Origin: Streptomyces akebiae
GTDB taxonomy: Bacteria; Actinomycetota; Actinomycetes; Streptomycetales; Streptomycetaceae
NCBI RefSeq assembly: GCF_019599145.1
Contig: NZ_CP080647.1
Coordinates: 930,001-994,000 of the forward strand
Direction of reading: 5' to 3'
DNA length: 64,000 bases
Position 1 is the stretch's first letter. The number at the start of each line of letters is the position of its first letter. Made by a program: the position numbers and the translations under genes. Below, in pieces: positions 42,757 to 51,116 of the stretch. The notes beneath the pieces are model-generated. The model saw nothing but the letters and a program-made list of their open reading frames with translations, did not search any database and was not told the origin of the DNA.

Positions 42757-44948
42757 GCCCCCAGCCACAGGCAGCCGTGGGCGCGCCGCTGTCCCGGGTG
42801 GACGGGCGGCTGAAGGTCACGGGCAGGGCGCTGTACGCCGCGGAGCACGACGTCGACGGGGCGGTGCACGCGGTCATCGTGGACAGCTCCATCGGGCGCG
42901 GGCGCGTCACGTCCATCGACACCCGCGACGCCGAAGCCCACCCGGGCGTGCTGCGGGTGATCCACCACCGCAACGCGCCGAAACTGCCGTACCGCGACAA
43001 CTCCGGCTCCAACAACCCGCCGGGCCGGCGCCTGCGCGTCTTCCAGGACGACCAGGTGCGCTTCCACGGCCAGCCGGTCGCCGTCGTGGTCGCCACCACT
43101 CTGGAGGCCGCTCAGCACGGTGCGAGCCTGGTGAAGGTCCGCTACGACTCCGAACAGCCCGCCACCGACCTCACCGAGGGTGAGCCGGGCGAGCCGGCGA
43201 ACTACGCGCGCGGCGACGTCGAGGCCGGGTTGCGTTCGGCGGCCGTACGTCTGGACCTGAACTACCGCACGGCCCGCAACCACCACAACCCGATGGAACC
43301 GCACGCCACCATCGCCCGTTGGAAGGGCGACAAGCTCACCGTCTGGGACAAGACCCAGTGGGTCGTCGGCACACAGACCGAACTCGCCGCGGTGTTCGGC
43401 CTGGAGACGGACGCCGTGCGGGTCATCTCCCCGTTCGTCGGCGGCGGCTTCGGAACAGCGCTGCGCTGCTGGCCGCACGTGATCGTCGCCGCGCTGGCCG
43501 CCCGCGAGACCGAACGACCGGTCAAGCTGGTCCTGAGCCGCAAGCAGATGTACCTGGGCACCGGCTACCGGCCGTCGTACGAGTACCGGCTGAGGCTGGG
43601 CAGCGACCGGCGGGGACGGCTGATCGCGGCCGACCACGCGATGGACGCCGAGACCTCGTCGTACGAGCAGTTCACCGAGGCCATCCTGGCGGCCGGGCAG
43701 ATGCTCTACAGCATGCCCGACGTCCGGCAGGCCTACCGGCTTGTGCCGCTGGATCTGCCCACGCCGCTGTGGATGCGTGGCCCGGGCTTCCAGACGGCGT
43801 CCTTCGTCATCGAGTCGGCCATGGACGAACTCGCCCACAAGCTCGGCGTCGACCCGATCGAGCTGCGTCGGCGCAACGAGCCGAACGAGGACGAGGCGAG
43901 GAACGTGCCGTTCTCCACGCGCCGGCTGCGCGAGTGCTACACCGTCGGCGCCCGCGAGTTCGGCTGGCACCGCCGCGATCCGCGGCCGCGTTCGACGCGT
44001 GACGGCGACTGGCTGATCGGCATGGGGATGGCCGCGGGCGTGTACGACACCGCGCGGTTCCAGGCCGAGGCACGGGCCCGTCTGGACGCCGACGGCACGG
44101 CGGTGGTCGAGGCCGCCGCCAGCGACATGGGACCGGGTACCTACACCTCCCAGGCCCAGGTCGCCGCCGACGCCCTCGGGCTGACCATGCGCACGGTCAC
44201 CTTCCGCCTCGGCGACTCGCTCTACCCGCCGACCCCGCCCCACGGCGGCTCCATGACCATGGCCAGCGTCGGCTCCGCCACCCTCGACGCCTGCGACAGG
44301 ATCCGGCGGCAGGCGATCCAACTGGCCGTAGAGGACAGGGACTCCCCGCTGTACGGCGTCCAGGCCGACGAGGTCGTCGTCCGGAGCGGCCGACTGCACG
44401 TCCAGGGCAACCCGGCCCGCGGCGAGACCTACCAGCGGCTGCTGTCCCGCAACGACCGCACCCATCTCGAAGCGGACGGCTCCTTCGCCCCGCCGTCAGG
44501 ACCGGAGCGGCACTCCTTCTACGGCTACAACGCGACCTTCGCCGAGGTGGCCGTCGACGCCACCCTGGGCCTGGTCCGCGTGCGGCGCGTGCTCGGCGTG
44601 TACGACGCCGGCCGCATCATCAGCCCCAAACTCGCCGACAGCCAGGCCCTCGGCGGCATGGTCGGCGGCATCGGCACGGCCCTGCTCGAACACACGGTCA
44701 CCGACCACCGCGACGGCCGGATCGTGAACGCCAACCTCGCCGACTACCTCGTCCCCGTCAACGCAGACATCCCCGATCTCAAGGGGATCTTCCTGGACGG
44801 TGAGGACTACGAGGCCGACCCCATCGGCGTCAAGGGCCTCGGCGAGCTTGTGATGATCGGCGTAGCGCCCGCCATCGCCAACGCGGTCTTCAACGCCACC
44901 GGTCGCCGGGTGCGCGAACTGCCCATCACGGCCGAGGCGTTGCTCTGA
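42753..44948 (+). CDS. molybdenum cofactor-binding catalytic subunit (PaoC-like)
   Basis: The GTG at 42753 follows AGGAGG and overlaps the previous stop. The 731-residue product begins MSPQPQAAVGAPLSRVDGRLKV. Molybdopterin-binding segments include RNHHNPMEPHATIARW, FVGGGFGTALRCWPHV and MRGPGFQTASFVIESAMDEL. The catalytic Glu is Glu698 in VKGLGELVMIG. The set oxidises aldehydes to carboxylic acids with the Mo hydroxylase mechanism; in E. coli PaoABC detoxifies aromatic aldehydes in the periplasm. The cofactor is presumably inserted before export with help of the downstream XdhC-type protein. Confidence 0.93.
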   Translation: MSPQPQAAVGAPLSRVDGRLKVTGRALYAAEHDVDGAVHAVIVDSSIGRGRVTSIDTRDAEAHPGVLRVIHHRNAPKLPYRDNSGSNNPPGRRLRVFQDDQVRFHGQPVAVVVATTLEAAQHGASLVKVRYDSEQPATDLTEGEPGEPANYARGDVEAGLRSAAVRLDLNYRTARNHHNPMEPHATIARWKGDKLTVWDKTQWVVGTQTELAAVFGLETDAVRVISPFVGGGFGTALRCWPHVIVAALAARETERPVKLVLSRKQMYLGTGYRPSYEYRLRLGSDRRGRLIAADHAMDAETSSYEQFTEAILAAGQMLYSMPDVRQAYRLVPLDLPTPLWMRGPGFQTASFVIESAMDELAHKLGVDPIELRRRNEPNEDEARNVPFSTRRLRECYTVGAREFGWHRRDPRPRSTRDGDWLIGMGMAAGVYDTARFQAEARARLDADGTAVVEAAASDMGPGTYTSQAQVAADALGLTMRTVTFRLGDSLYPPTPPHGGSMTMASVGSATLDACDRIRRQAIQLAVEDRDSPLYGVQADEVVVRSGRLHVQGNPARGETYQRLLSRNDRTHLEADGSFAPPSGPERHSFYGYNATFAEVAVDATLGLVRVRRVLGVYDAGRIISPKLADSQALGGMVGGIGTALLEHTVTDHRDGRIVNANLADYLVPVNADIPDLKGIFLDGEDYEADPIGVKGLGELVMIGVAPAIANAVFNATGRRVRELPITAEALL

Positions 44949-45115
44949 ACCGAGCGCCCGGGGCACGGGAAGCAAGGGACCCGTGCCCGGGACGCCCACT
45001 CCTCGTCCGGCAGTTGCTCCCCCGTTCGACTGCCGGACCTCCCGGGCCGCCGCCGTCACGCTCCCCGGCGTCACGGCGGCGGCCCGCTCACCTCACCTCC
45101 ACGAAGGACCCGTGC

Positions 45116-46252
45116 ATGCTGAACATCGCGGACACACTGCACCGCTGGTGCCGCGAAGCCCGCCGCTTCGCCCTCGCCACCGTCGTCGACGTCCACGGCA
45201 GCGCACCCCTGCCGATCGGTACGTCGGTGGCGGTGGACGAGGACGGCAACGCCGTCGGCAGCATCTCCGGCGGCTGCGTCGAGGGCGCGGTCTACGAACT
45301 GTGCCGACAGGTGCTCCACGACCGGGGCGCCCCCCAACGCGCCTGGTTCGGATACTCCGACGACGACGCCTTCGCCGTCGGCCTGACCTGCGGCGGTGAA
45401 CTCGACGTCCTCGTCCGACGCGTCGACCCGACAACGGAGCCGCAACTCGGTGCCGCCCTGGAGGACGTGGCACAGGGGCTGCCGACGGCAGTGGCCCAGG
45501 TGGTCGACGGCCCCGACGACCTGATCGGAGCCACCCTGAGCGTGCTCGGCCACGGTGCCGCGTCCTACGGCATCCTGGACGGCGCGGCCGCGGACCGCGC
45601 GGTGACCGCGCAGGCGGTCGCCCAGTTGCGCGCGGGACGGACCACGCGCGTCGACCTGGGCGGAGACGGCGAGGCCTGCCCCGTCCCGCTGTCCGTCCTC
45701 TTCCACGTCAACGCCGTACGCCCCCGCATGCTGGTCTTCGGAGCCGTCGACTTCGCGGCGGCCCTCAGCCAGGCCGGAAAGTTCCTCGGCTACGACGTCA
45801 CGGTGTGCGACGCCCGCCCGGTCTTCGCCACGCACGCCCGCTTCCCGCACGCGGACGAAGTCGTCGTCGACTGGCCCCACCGCTACCTGGAGCGCACCAC
45901 CGTGGACGCTCGCACCGCCGTCTGCGTCCTCACCCACGACGCGAAGTTCGACATCCCGCTGCTGCGTCTCGCGCTCGATCTGCCCGTCGGCTACGTCGGT
46001 GCCATGGGCTCGCGGCGTACCCACGAGAAGCGTCTGCGCCTCCTGAGCGAGGCGGGCGTGACCGGGCAACAGCTGTCCCGGCTGCGCTCCCCCATCGGCC
46101 TCGACCTCGGCGCCCGCACGCCCGAGGAGACGGCCCTCTCCATCGCGGCGGAAATCGTGGCCGCCGCCAACCAGCGAACCGGTCTCCCCCTGTCCGGCCT
46201 CTCCGGGCCGATCCACCGGGACGGGCAGCTCATGCTGTCGAGCGCTCGCTGA
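45116..46252 (+). CDS. XdhC/CoxI family molybdenum-cofactor maturation protein
   Basis: The ATG at 45116 gives 378 residues. The N-terminal XdhC_CoxI domain has ALATVVDVHGSAPLPIGTSVAV and SISGGCVEG; the conserved Cys in GLTCGGELDVLV is present. The C-terminal Rossmann domain includes RMLVFGAVDFAAALSQAGKFLG and GYVGAMGSRRTHEKR. These proteins bind and sulfurate Mo cofactor and deliver it to the catalytic subunit, matching the role of PaoD. A 167-bp gap follows the catalytic gene and has no ORF, so it is probably part of the operon. Confidence 0.92.
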   Translation: MLNIADTLHRWCREARRFALATVVDVHGSAPLPIGTSVAVDEDGNAVGSISGGCVEGAVYELCRQVLHDRGAPQRAWFGYSDDDAFAVGLTCGGELDVLVRRVDPTTEPQLGAALEDVAQGLPTAVAQVVDGPDDLIGATLSVLGHGAASYGILDGAAADRAVTAQAVAQLRAGRTTRVDLGGDGEACPVPLSVLFHVNAVRPRMLVFGAVDFAAALSQAGKFLGYDVTVCDARPVFATHARFPHADEVVVDWPHRYLERTTVDARTAVCVLTHDAKFDIPLLRLALDLPVGYVGAMGSRRTHEKRLRLLSEAGVTGQQLSRLRSPIGLDLGARTPEETALSIAAEIVAAANQRTGLPLSGLSGPIHRDGQLMLSSAR

Positions 46253-46564
46253 GGCCTTGCCCACACGGACCACACGGCGTGCCCGCAGCCGACCGTGCGG
46301 CGTGCGAGATCCGTCGAAAGCGTCCGCCGAGAAGGCGCACCGCCCCGGAGGACAGCGGGCAGCGTGGGTCGGCGCTGCCCTTTGCGGCTCCGGCGACCTG
46401 CTCCGCGGCCCCAGGAACGTCACGAAGGTCGGGCAACGCCACTTGTCCGCTCCCCTCCTCAGCGCCACCACTGCCATCAGTGGCATGGCCCCTCACGACG
46501 ACCGGCAACCGTCGACGGGCGACCGGAGGGCGAAGGGCGAAGGGCGAAGGGCGGCCGATCATGA
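46253..46564. other. short non-coding spacer with 7-bp repeats
   Basis: Lies between the convergent XdhC and XRE genes. I see only three tandem copies of GGGCGAA near 46527-46551 and no clear hairpin terminator. Confidence 0.4.
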
Positions 46565-47434
46565 TCAGGCAAGGGCGGAGGAGGGTGACAGGTTCTGGTC
46601 GGCGGCCCAGGAGGCGAGGATGCGCAGCCGCTCGTGGGTGGCGGAGCCGGGGGCCGCGGTCCACACCGTGAGGTGCTGGTCGAGATCGGTGTTGGCGGTG
46701 TAGGTGTCCCAGTCGAGGACGAGTTCGCCCACGACCGGGTGGTTGAGGGTCTTCGTGCCGATGGTGCGGGCGGAGACCCGGTGGTCTCCCCACCAGCGGG
46801 CGAACTGCTTGTCCCGTGTGGAGAGTTCGCCCACCAACGCGATCAGCCGGGAGTCCTCGGGATAGTTGGCGGCCTCCATCCGCAGCTGCGCCACGGCGGT
46901 CCGCGCGGAGCCGTCCCAGTCGGCGTACAGGGTGCGCATCGCCGGCTCGGTGAAGATGATCCGCGGATAGTTGCGGTGCTTCTCCGGAACTGCGGCGAAG
47001 TCGGTGACCAGCGCGGAGGCCAGCGCGTTCCAGGCGAGGACGTCGCCCCTACGGCCCTGAACGATGGCCGGCGTGGCGGTCACGTCGTCCAGGAGCCGCT
47101 GCAGCTGTGGCTGAACCGTCTGACGGCCGCGCCGCCGGGTGCGCGTGGCGGGCTTGCCGGCGAGCCGGAACAGATAGCCCCGCTCGTCGTCGTCCAGATG
47201 AAGCACTTGGGCGAGGGTGTCGAGCACCGGGGCGGACGCCTGCATGCGCCCCTGTTCGAGCCGGGTGTAGTAGTCGGTGCTGATCGAGGCGAGCTGGGCG
47301 ACCTCCTCGCGGCGCAGCCCCGTCACCCGGCGGGGCCCGCCGGTCTCCGGTAGTCCGACGGTGCGCGGGCTCAGCTCGGATCGGCGCTTCTTGAGGAATT
47401 CACCCAGCTCATTGAGGGGGAGGTTGCTGGTCAT
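46565..47434 (-). CDS. XRE-family regulator with MmyB-like sensor domain
   Basis: The ATG at 47434 gives 289 residues. The helix-turn-helix is RRVTGLRREEVAQLASISTD followed by YYTRLEQGR (about residues 35-62). The C-terminal two thirds are the MmyB-like ligand-binding domain (PAIVQGRRGDVLAWNALASAL, ADWDGSARTAVAQLR, HPVVGELVLDWD, LTVWTAAPGS). These regulators usually control an adjacent oxidoreductase gene and respond to an unknown hydrophobic ligand. Here the adjacent ADH is only a fragment (47590). The motif at 47469-47495 just upstream is a candidate autoregulatory site. Confidence 0.92.
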   Translation of the reverse strand: MTSNLPLNELGEFLKKRRSELSPRTVGLPETGGPRRVTGLRREEVAQLASISTDYYTRLEQGRMQASAPVLDTLAQVLHLDDDERGYLFRLAGKPATRTRRRGRQTVQPQLQRLLDDVTATPAIVQGRRGDVLAWNALASALVTDFAAVPEKHRNYPRIIFTEPAMRTLYADWDGSARTAVAQLRMEAANYPEDSRLIALVGELSTRDKQFARWWGDHRVSARTIGTKTLNHPVVGELVLDWDTYTANTDLDQHLTVWTAAPGSATHERLRILASWAADQNLSPSSALA

Positions 47435-47468
47435 GGTGCCCAGGATGACATCGATCGCACCCCGGCAA

Positions 47469-47495
47469 GGGGGGAGAGTTTCCTCCCAGGATGTC
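47469..47495 (-). promoter_or_regulatory. operator-like motif in the XRE promoter
   Basis: Read on the minus strand the core is GGGAGGAAACTCTCCC, preceded by GACATCC. It lies 35 bp upstream of the XRE start codon and matches 40929-40956 at 23 of 27 positions. Confidence 0.6.
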
Positions 47496-47589
47496 TCTCT
47501 CCCCGGATGTGTTTCTCTGCTTTTCGTACACGCCGACGCGGGTGAGCCTCGTGTCGAAGAGACCTCCAGCACCGTGGGGAAGCCCACGT

Positions 47590-47955
47590 ATGCGCGGCAC
47601 GGTCCGCACCGTCGTCACCTGCGTGTCCGGTTCGGACCTGCGGCCCCACCGCGGCGCGGAACCGGTCGACGAGCCCCACCCGATGGGCCATGGAGCGACC
47701 ATCGGCAAGCTGGTCGACCGTCCGCAAGGAGGTCCCCTGTTGGAACTGGACGCCCTCACCTACGAGCGGCTCGAGCCGCTCCCACCTCGCTCGACCAGCA
47801 TTCGGCTCGCCTGGCTCAAGGAGAGCCTCAGCGGTCAGTACTTGTTTCAGCCCTACGAGCAATTGGCAGCGGCCTATCGCGTCCTCGGCCATGACGGCGA
47901 AGCCCGCGGGGTCCTGCGCGCCAAGCACCGTCACCACCGCTCAACTCTGCCGTGA
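47590..47955 (+). pseudogene. fused fragments of a zinc ADH and a membrane oxidoreductase
   Basis: A 121-codon frame joins two unrelated pieces. The first (about 47590-47705) encodes TVVTCVSGSDLRPHRGAEPV and PHPMGH, which parallels TATCICGSDLWPYRGIEPAD and AMGHE of the intact ADH at 48362-49384. The second (about 47735-47955) encodes FQPYEQLAAAYRVLGHDGEA and RGVLRAKHRHHR, resembling the C-terminal part of pentapeptide-type membrane oxidoreductases of Streptomyces. Neither is complete. It is unlikely to be a functional protein. Confidence 0.65.
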
Positions 47956-48130
47956 GAAGGCGTTCCTGTCGGCGAGCGAACTGCAGTGGTTCGCATATGT
48001 CCCCGAAGGGTGGATCTGGTGGCTCATCGTGCAGTTTCATCAGAACCGGGCCGGGAGCGTACTTGAGGGCGTTGGTGACCAGTTCGCTGACGACCAGCCG
48101 GCTCAGGTCCGCGTGCGAGCTGACACCATC
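47950..48130 (-). pseudogene. remnant of an HATPase anti-sigma kinase-like gene
   Basis: On the minus strand the in-frame stretch ADLSRLVVSELVTNALKYAP followed by GPVLMKLHDEPPDPP matches the N-box region of RsbW-like ATP-binding proteins (SELVTNA). No start, G-box or C-terminus is recognisable around it. Confidence 0.65.
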
Positions 48131-48144
48131 AGGCGGCCGTCGGC

Positions 48145-48300
48145 GTGGGCCTGCTCGAGGAAGGCGGCGGCGTGACCTTCGTGGACTCCAGCGGAATCAG
48201 CATCTTCGTCACCGCCTACCAGGCCGTCAGCCCCACCGAGGGGTGGCTGCGTATCGCCGCCGCGCAAAGCGTCGAGCAGGCCCTGACGGCCTGTAGGCGT
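48145..48300 (+). pseudogene. remnant of a STAS anti-sigma antagonist gene
   Basis: In-frame codons encode VTFVDSSGISIFVTAYQAV and GWLRIAAAQSVEQAL, the phosphorylatable Ser strand-helix of STAS antagonists (DSSG) and the following beta strand. The N-terminal half is missing. Confidence 0.65.
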
Positions 48301-48361
48301 TGCAGGAATGCCCGGCCGGAGCTTGGCGTACCCGGCCAGGCCCCGGCACAGGCAGAGTGGG

Positions 48362-49384
48362 TCAGAGGGTGAGGAGAACCTTGGTGGCGCGGCGCTCGTC
48401 CATGGCCTTGTAGCCCTCGGCGGCCTGGTCGAGCGGCAGGGTGAGGTCGAAGACCTTGCCGGGGTCGATCTTGCGGTCCCAGATGAGCTGGATCAGGTCG
48501 GGAAGGAAGCGGCGTACGGGGGCCGGGCCGCCGAGGGTGTGGATGCCGGCGAAGAACAGTTCGATCCCGGGGATGGTGACGTCGTAGTTCACGCCCACGT
48601 AGCCCAGGTGGCCGCCGCCGCGAGTGGCGCCGACGGCCTGCATGAAGGACTCCTGGGTGCCGACCGCCTCGACGACCGAGTGCGCGCCGAGCCCGTTCGT
48701 CAGTTCCTTGATCTTCGCGATGCCGTCCTCGCCTCGTTCCTCGACGATGTCGGTGGCACCGTAGTAGCGGGCCAGTTTCTGCCGTTCGGGGTGGCGGGAC
48801 ATGGCGATGATCCGCTCGGCACCCAGTTGCTTGGCGGCGAGGACGGCCATCAGGCCGACGGCGCCGTCACCGACGACCGCGACGGTCTTGCCGGGGCCGG
48901 CCTCGGCGGCGACGGCGGCGTACCAGCCGGTGCCGAGTACGTCGGAGGCCGCGAGGAGGGCGGGGATCAGCTCAGGGTCGGGCTGGCCCGGGGTGGCGAC
49001 CAAAGTGCCGTCGGCGTGCGGGATACGGGCCTTCTCGGCCTGGGTGCCGATCGTCTGCGCGACGAACTCGGCGTGCACGCACTTGGACTGGAACCCGGCC
49101 TGGCAGATCTCGCAGGTGTTGTCGGAGATGACGAACGATCCGACGACGAAGTCGCCGACCTTGACGTTCTTGACCTCGGAGCCGATCTCCTCGACGACGC
49201 CCACGTATTCGTGCCCCATGGCCTGATGGTCGGCGGGCTCGATTCCGCGGTACGGCCACAGGTCGGAGCCGCAGATGCAGGTCGCGGTCAGCTTCACGAT
49301 CGCGTCGGTCGCATCGATGATCTTCGGGTCGTCGCGCTCCTCCACGCGGACGTCGCCGGCGGTGTGCATCACTACTCCACGCAT
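48362..49384 (-). CDS. zinc-dependent alcohol dehydrogenase
   Basis: A 340-residue medium-chain dehydrogenase. The catalytic zinc ligands are in TCICGSDLWP (Cys about 38) and MGHEYVG (His-Glu about 58-59); a structural-zinc lobe has CEICQAGFQSKC. The Rossmann motif is VAVVGDGAVGLMAVLAA (about residues 165-180) followed by MSRHPERQKLARYYGA, where the Arg after the second strand suggests NADP preference. The substrate is unknown. The ATG at 49384 follows AAGGAGAAGC. The upstream MFS reading frame overlaps its first 13 bp. Confidence 0.92.
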   Translation of the reverse strand: MRGVVMHTAGDVRVEERDDPKIIDATDAIVKLTATCICGSDLWPYRGIEPADHQAMGHEYVGVVEEIGSEVKNVKVGDFVVGSFVISDNTCEICQAGFQSKCVHAEFVAQTIGTQAEKARIPHADGTLVATPGQPDPELIPALLAASDVLGTGWYAAVAAEAGPGKTVAVVGDGAVGLMAVLAAKQLGAERIIAMSRHPERQKLARYYGATDIVEERGEDGIAKIKELTNGLGAHSVVEAVGTQESFMQAVGATRGGGHLGYVGVNYDVTIPGIELFFAGIHTLGGPAPVRRFLPDLIQLIWDRKIDPGKVFDLTLPLDQAAEGYKAMDERRATKVLLTL

Positions 49385-50979
49385 GGTGGCTTCTCCTTGC
49401 TGGTTGTTCCGGCGCCCTGGGCGCCGGTTCCTGTTTCAGGAAGGCACGGGATCGCCGCGGCTTCCTCGGTCGGTGGTTCTGGCGCGCCGAGCCCGCTGGA
49501 AGGGCGTAACCGGCTCGGAGGCTCGTTGCCCGCCGGTGTCCAGTGCCGCGGCAGACAACGTTTGCCCGTCAAAGGGCGACGTCGTGGGGGTACCTCCCGG
49601 TCGAGTGCAGCCGAGACCGGGGGAGCGTGCTCTCGGTGTGCCGGCCGGAAGCCCTCGTACTGGACGTACTCGCGCTTTCGGCCGGTGCGGCGAGAGGGCG
49701 TGCCGGGCGTCGCGACGGGGCGGACGTTGCCTGTCGCGGCACTGGGCCACGGCGATGGGAGGCGGTGCTGGGTGAGCGCGATGATGGTGGTGGGGATCAG
49801 CGTCAGCGCGGCGATGACAGCGCCGACCGCGGCCGGTCCCCCGGCCCCCAGCGGCGATTCGAGGGCGATTGCGGCCGCCCAGGAGCCGGTGGCGGTGCCG
49901 AGGTTGAACGCCGAGACGGTCAGCGCGGAACCCAGGGTGGGGGCGCGGCCGGCGAAGCGGACGGCCAGCGCGATGAGCACTGGGTTCGCGCCGAGCCCGA
50001 ACAGGCCCAGCAGGGCGATCAGTGCGATCGTCGGCACGGCATGGTCGGCCGACAGGCAGGTTGCCAGCAGCAGGGCCGTCGTGACCGCGGGGGTCATTAT
50101 CGTGGTCGCGTACGGGTGGCGATCCCCCAGACGGCCTCCCGCGAGGAAGCCCGCCAGAGCGCCGATCCCGAATCCGGCCAGGACCAACGGCACCAGGCTG
50201 GAGGCCAGGCCCGCCCGGTCGGTCAGCAGCGGCGAGACGTAGGAGTACGCGGACAGCACGCCGCCGGTCGTGGTCGCACAGGCCGCCAGCGCCAGCCACA
50301 GGTGCCCCGACCGCAGAGCGGACAGTTCGGACCGGAGCGAGAGCGCCTCCTGGGCGGGCCCGTCGTGCGGGACATGGCGGGCGATCAGTGTCATGGCGGC
50401 CACGGCGAGGGCGGCGAGCGCCCAGAAGGGGCCACGCCAGCCAATGAGCTGTCCGGCGAAGGCGCCGAGCGGCACTCCGACCACGTTGGCGAGCATCGCG
50501 CCGGCGCCTACGACGCCCAGCGCGCGGGAGCTCGCGGCGGGACCGACCGCGCGAGTGGCCACCACGTTGGCCACCGCCCAGAACGCGCCGGTCGCCAGCG
50601 CCGTCAGGAACCGGGCCGCCAGCACCAGCGTGAAGCTGGTACTGAGGGCCACGATCACGTGACCAGCAGCGAAGACGGCCAGGGCGAGGAGCAGCGTCCA
50701 TCGCCGGGGCAGCCGCAGGGTCAGCATCGCCATCAGCGGCGCGCCGACGACCATCCCGACCGCGAACACGGTGACCAGGAGCCCGGCCCGGGCCACGCCG
50801 ACCTGCACATCAGTCGCGATCTCGGGCAGCAGACCCGCGACCACGAACTCGGTCGTGCCCATCAAGAACGTGGCCAGGGCGAGCACGTACACAACGAGCG
50901 GCAGCCGGGCGGGCGGACGCTCGCGGTCACCGAACGGCAGGTCGGAAGGGGCCTGGAGGGTTCCTCCTCGCGTGGTCAT
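49372..50979 (-). CDS. MFS transporter (DHA1 type) with abnormal C-terminal extension
   Basis: The ATG at 50979 follows GGAG seven bases upstream. Twelve membrane segments span about residues 20-395; motif A is VGAPLMAMLTLRLPRRWTLLL and LGDRHPY. It is likely a drug or sugar exporter of the AraJ/Bcr-like group. The normal protein should end soon after LTLIPTTIIALTQHRLP, but the frame runs on for about 120 hydrophilic residues through a repetitive intergenic sequence (hairpin at 49641-49685) and overlaps the ADH gene. The extension reads like translated non-coding DNA, so stop loss is probable. Confidence 0.85.
   Translation of the reverse strand: MTTRGGTLQAPSDLPFGDRERPPARLPLVVYVLALATFLMGTTEFVVAGLLPEIATDVQVGVARAGLLVTVFAVGMVVGAPLMAMLTLRLPRRWTLLLALAVFAAGHVIVALSTSFTLVLAARFLTALATGAFWAVANVVATRAVGPAASSRALGVVGAGAMLANVVGVPLGAFAGQLIGWRGPFWALAALAVAAMTLIARHVPHDGPAQEALSLRSELSALRSGHLWLALAACATTTGGVLSAYSYVSPLLTDRAGLASSLVPLVLAGFGIGALAGFLAGGRLGDRHPYATTIMTPAVTTALLLATCLSADHAVPTIALIALLGLFGLGANPVLIALAVRFAGRAPTLGSALTVSAFNLGTATGSWAAAIALESPLGAGGPAAVGAVIAALTLIPTTIIALTQHRLPSPWPSAATGNVRPVATPGTPSRRTGRKREYVQYEGFRPAHREHAPPVSAALDREVPPRRRPLTGKRCLPRHWTPAGNEPPSRLRPSSGLGAPEPPTEEAAAIPCLPETGTGAQGAGTTSKEKPPCVE
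49641..49685. repeat. hairpin repeat read through by the MFS frame
   Basis: Arms CCGGCCGGAAGC / GCTTTCGGCCGG (one G-T pair) enclose a second small dyad GTAC TGGAC GTAC. I recall near-identical sequence in many Streptomyces intergenic regions, so it is probably an interspersed repeat that normally acts as a terminator. Confidence 0.6.
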
Positions 50980-51116
50980 GCGATATCTCCGCAACGGTTC
51001 GGCATCGGGGTGCGCATTCCACGAAACCGGCCCGGCCGCGTGCGCGGGAGGCTGCGTTCATAGGGGGTACAGGCTCGACCCCCCACTCGCCGGGTTCCCG
51101 CCGTAGCGTGAAGAGC

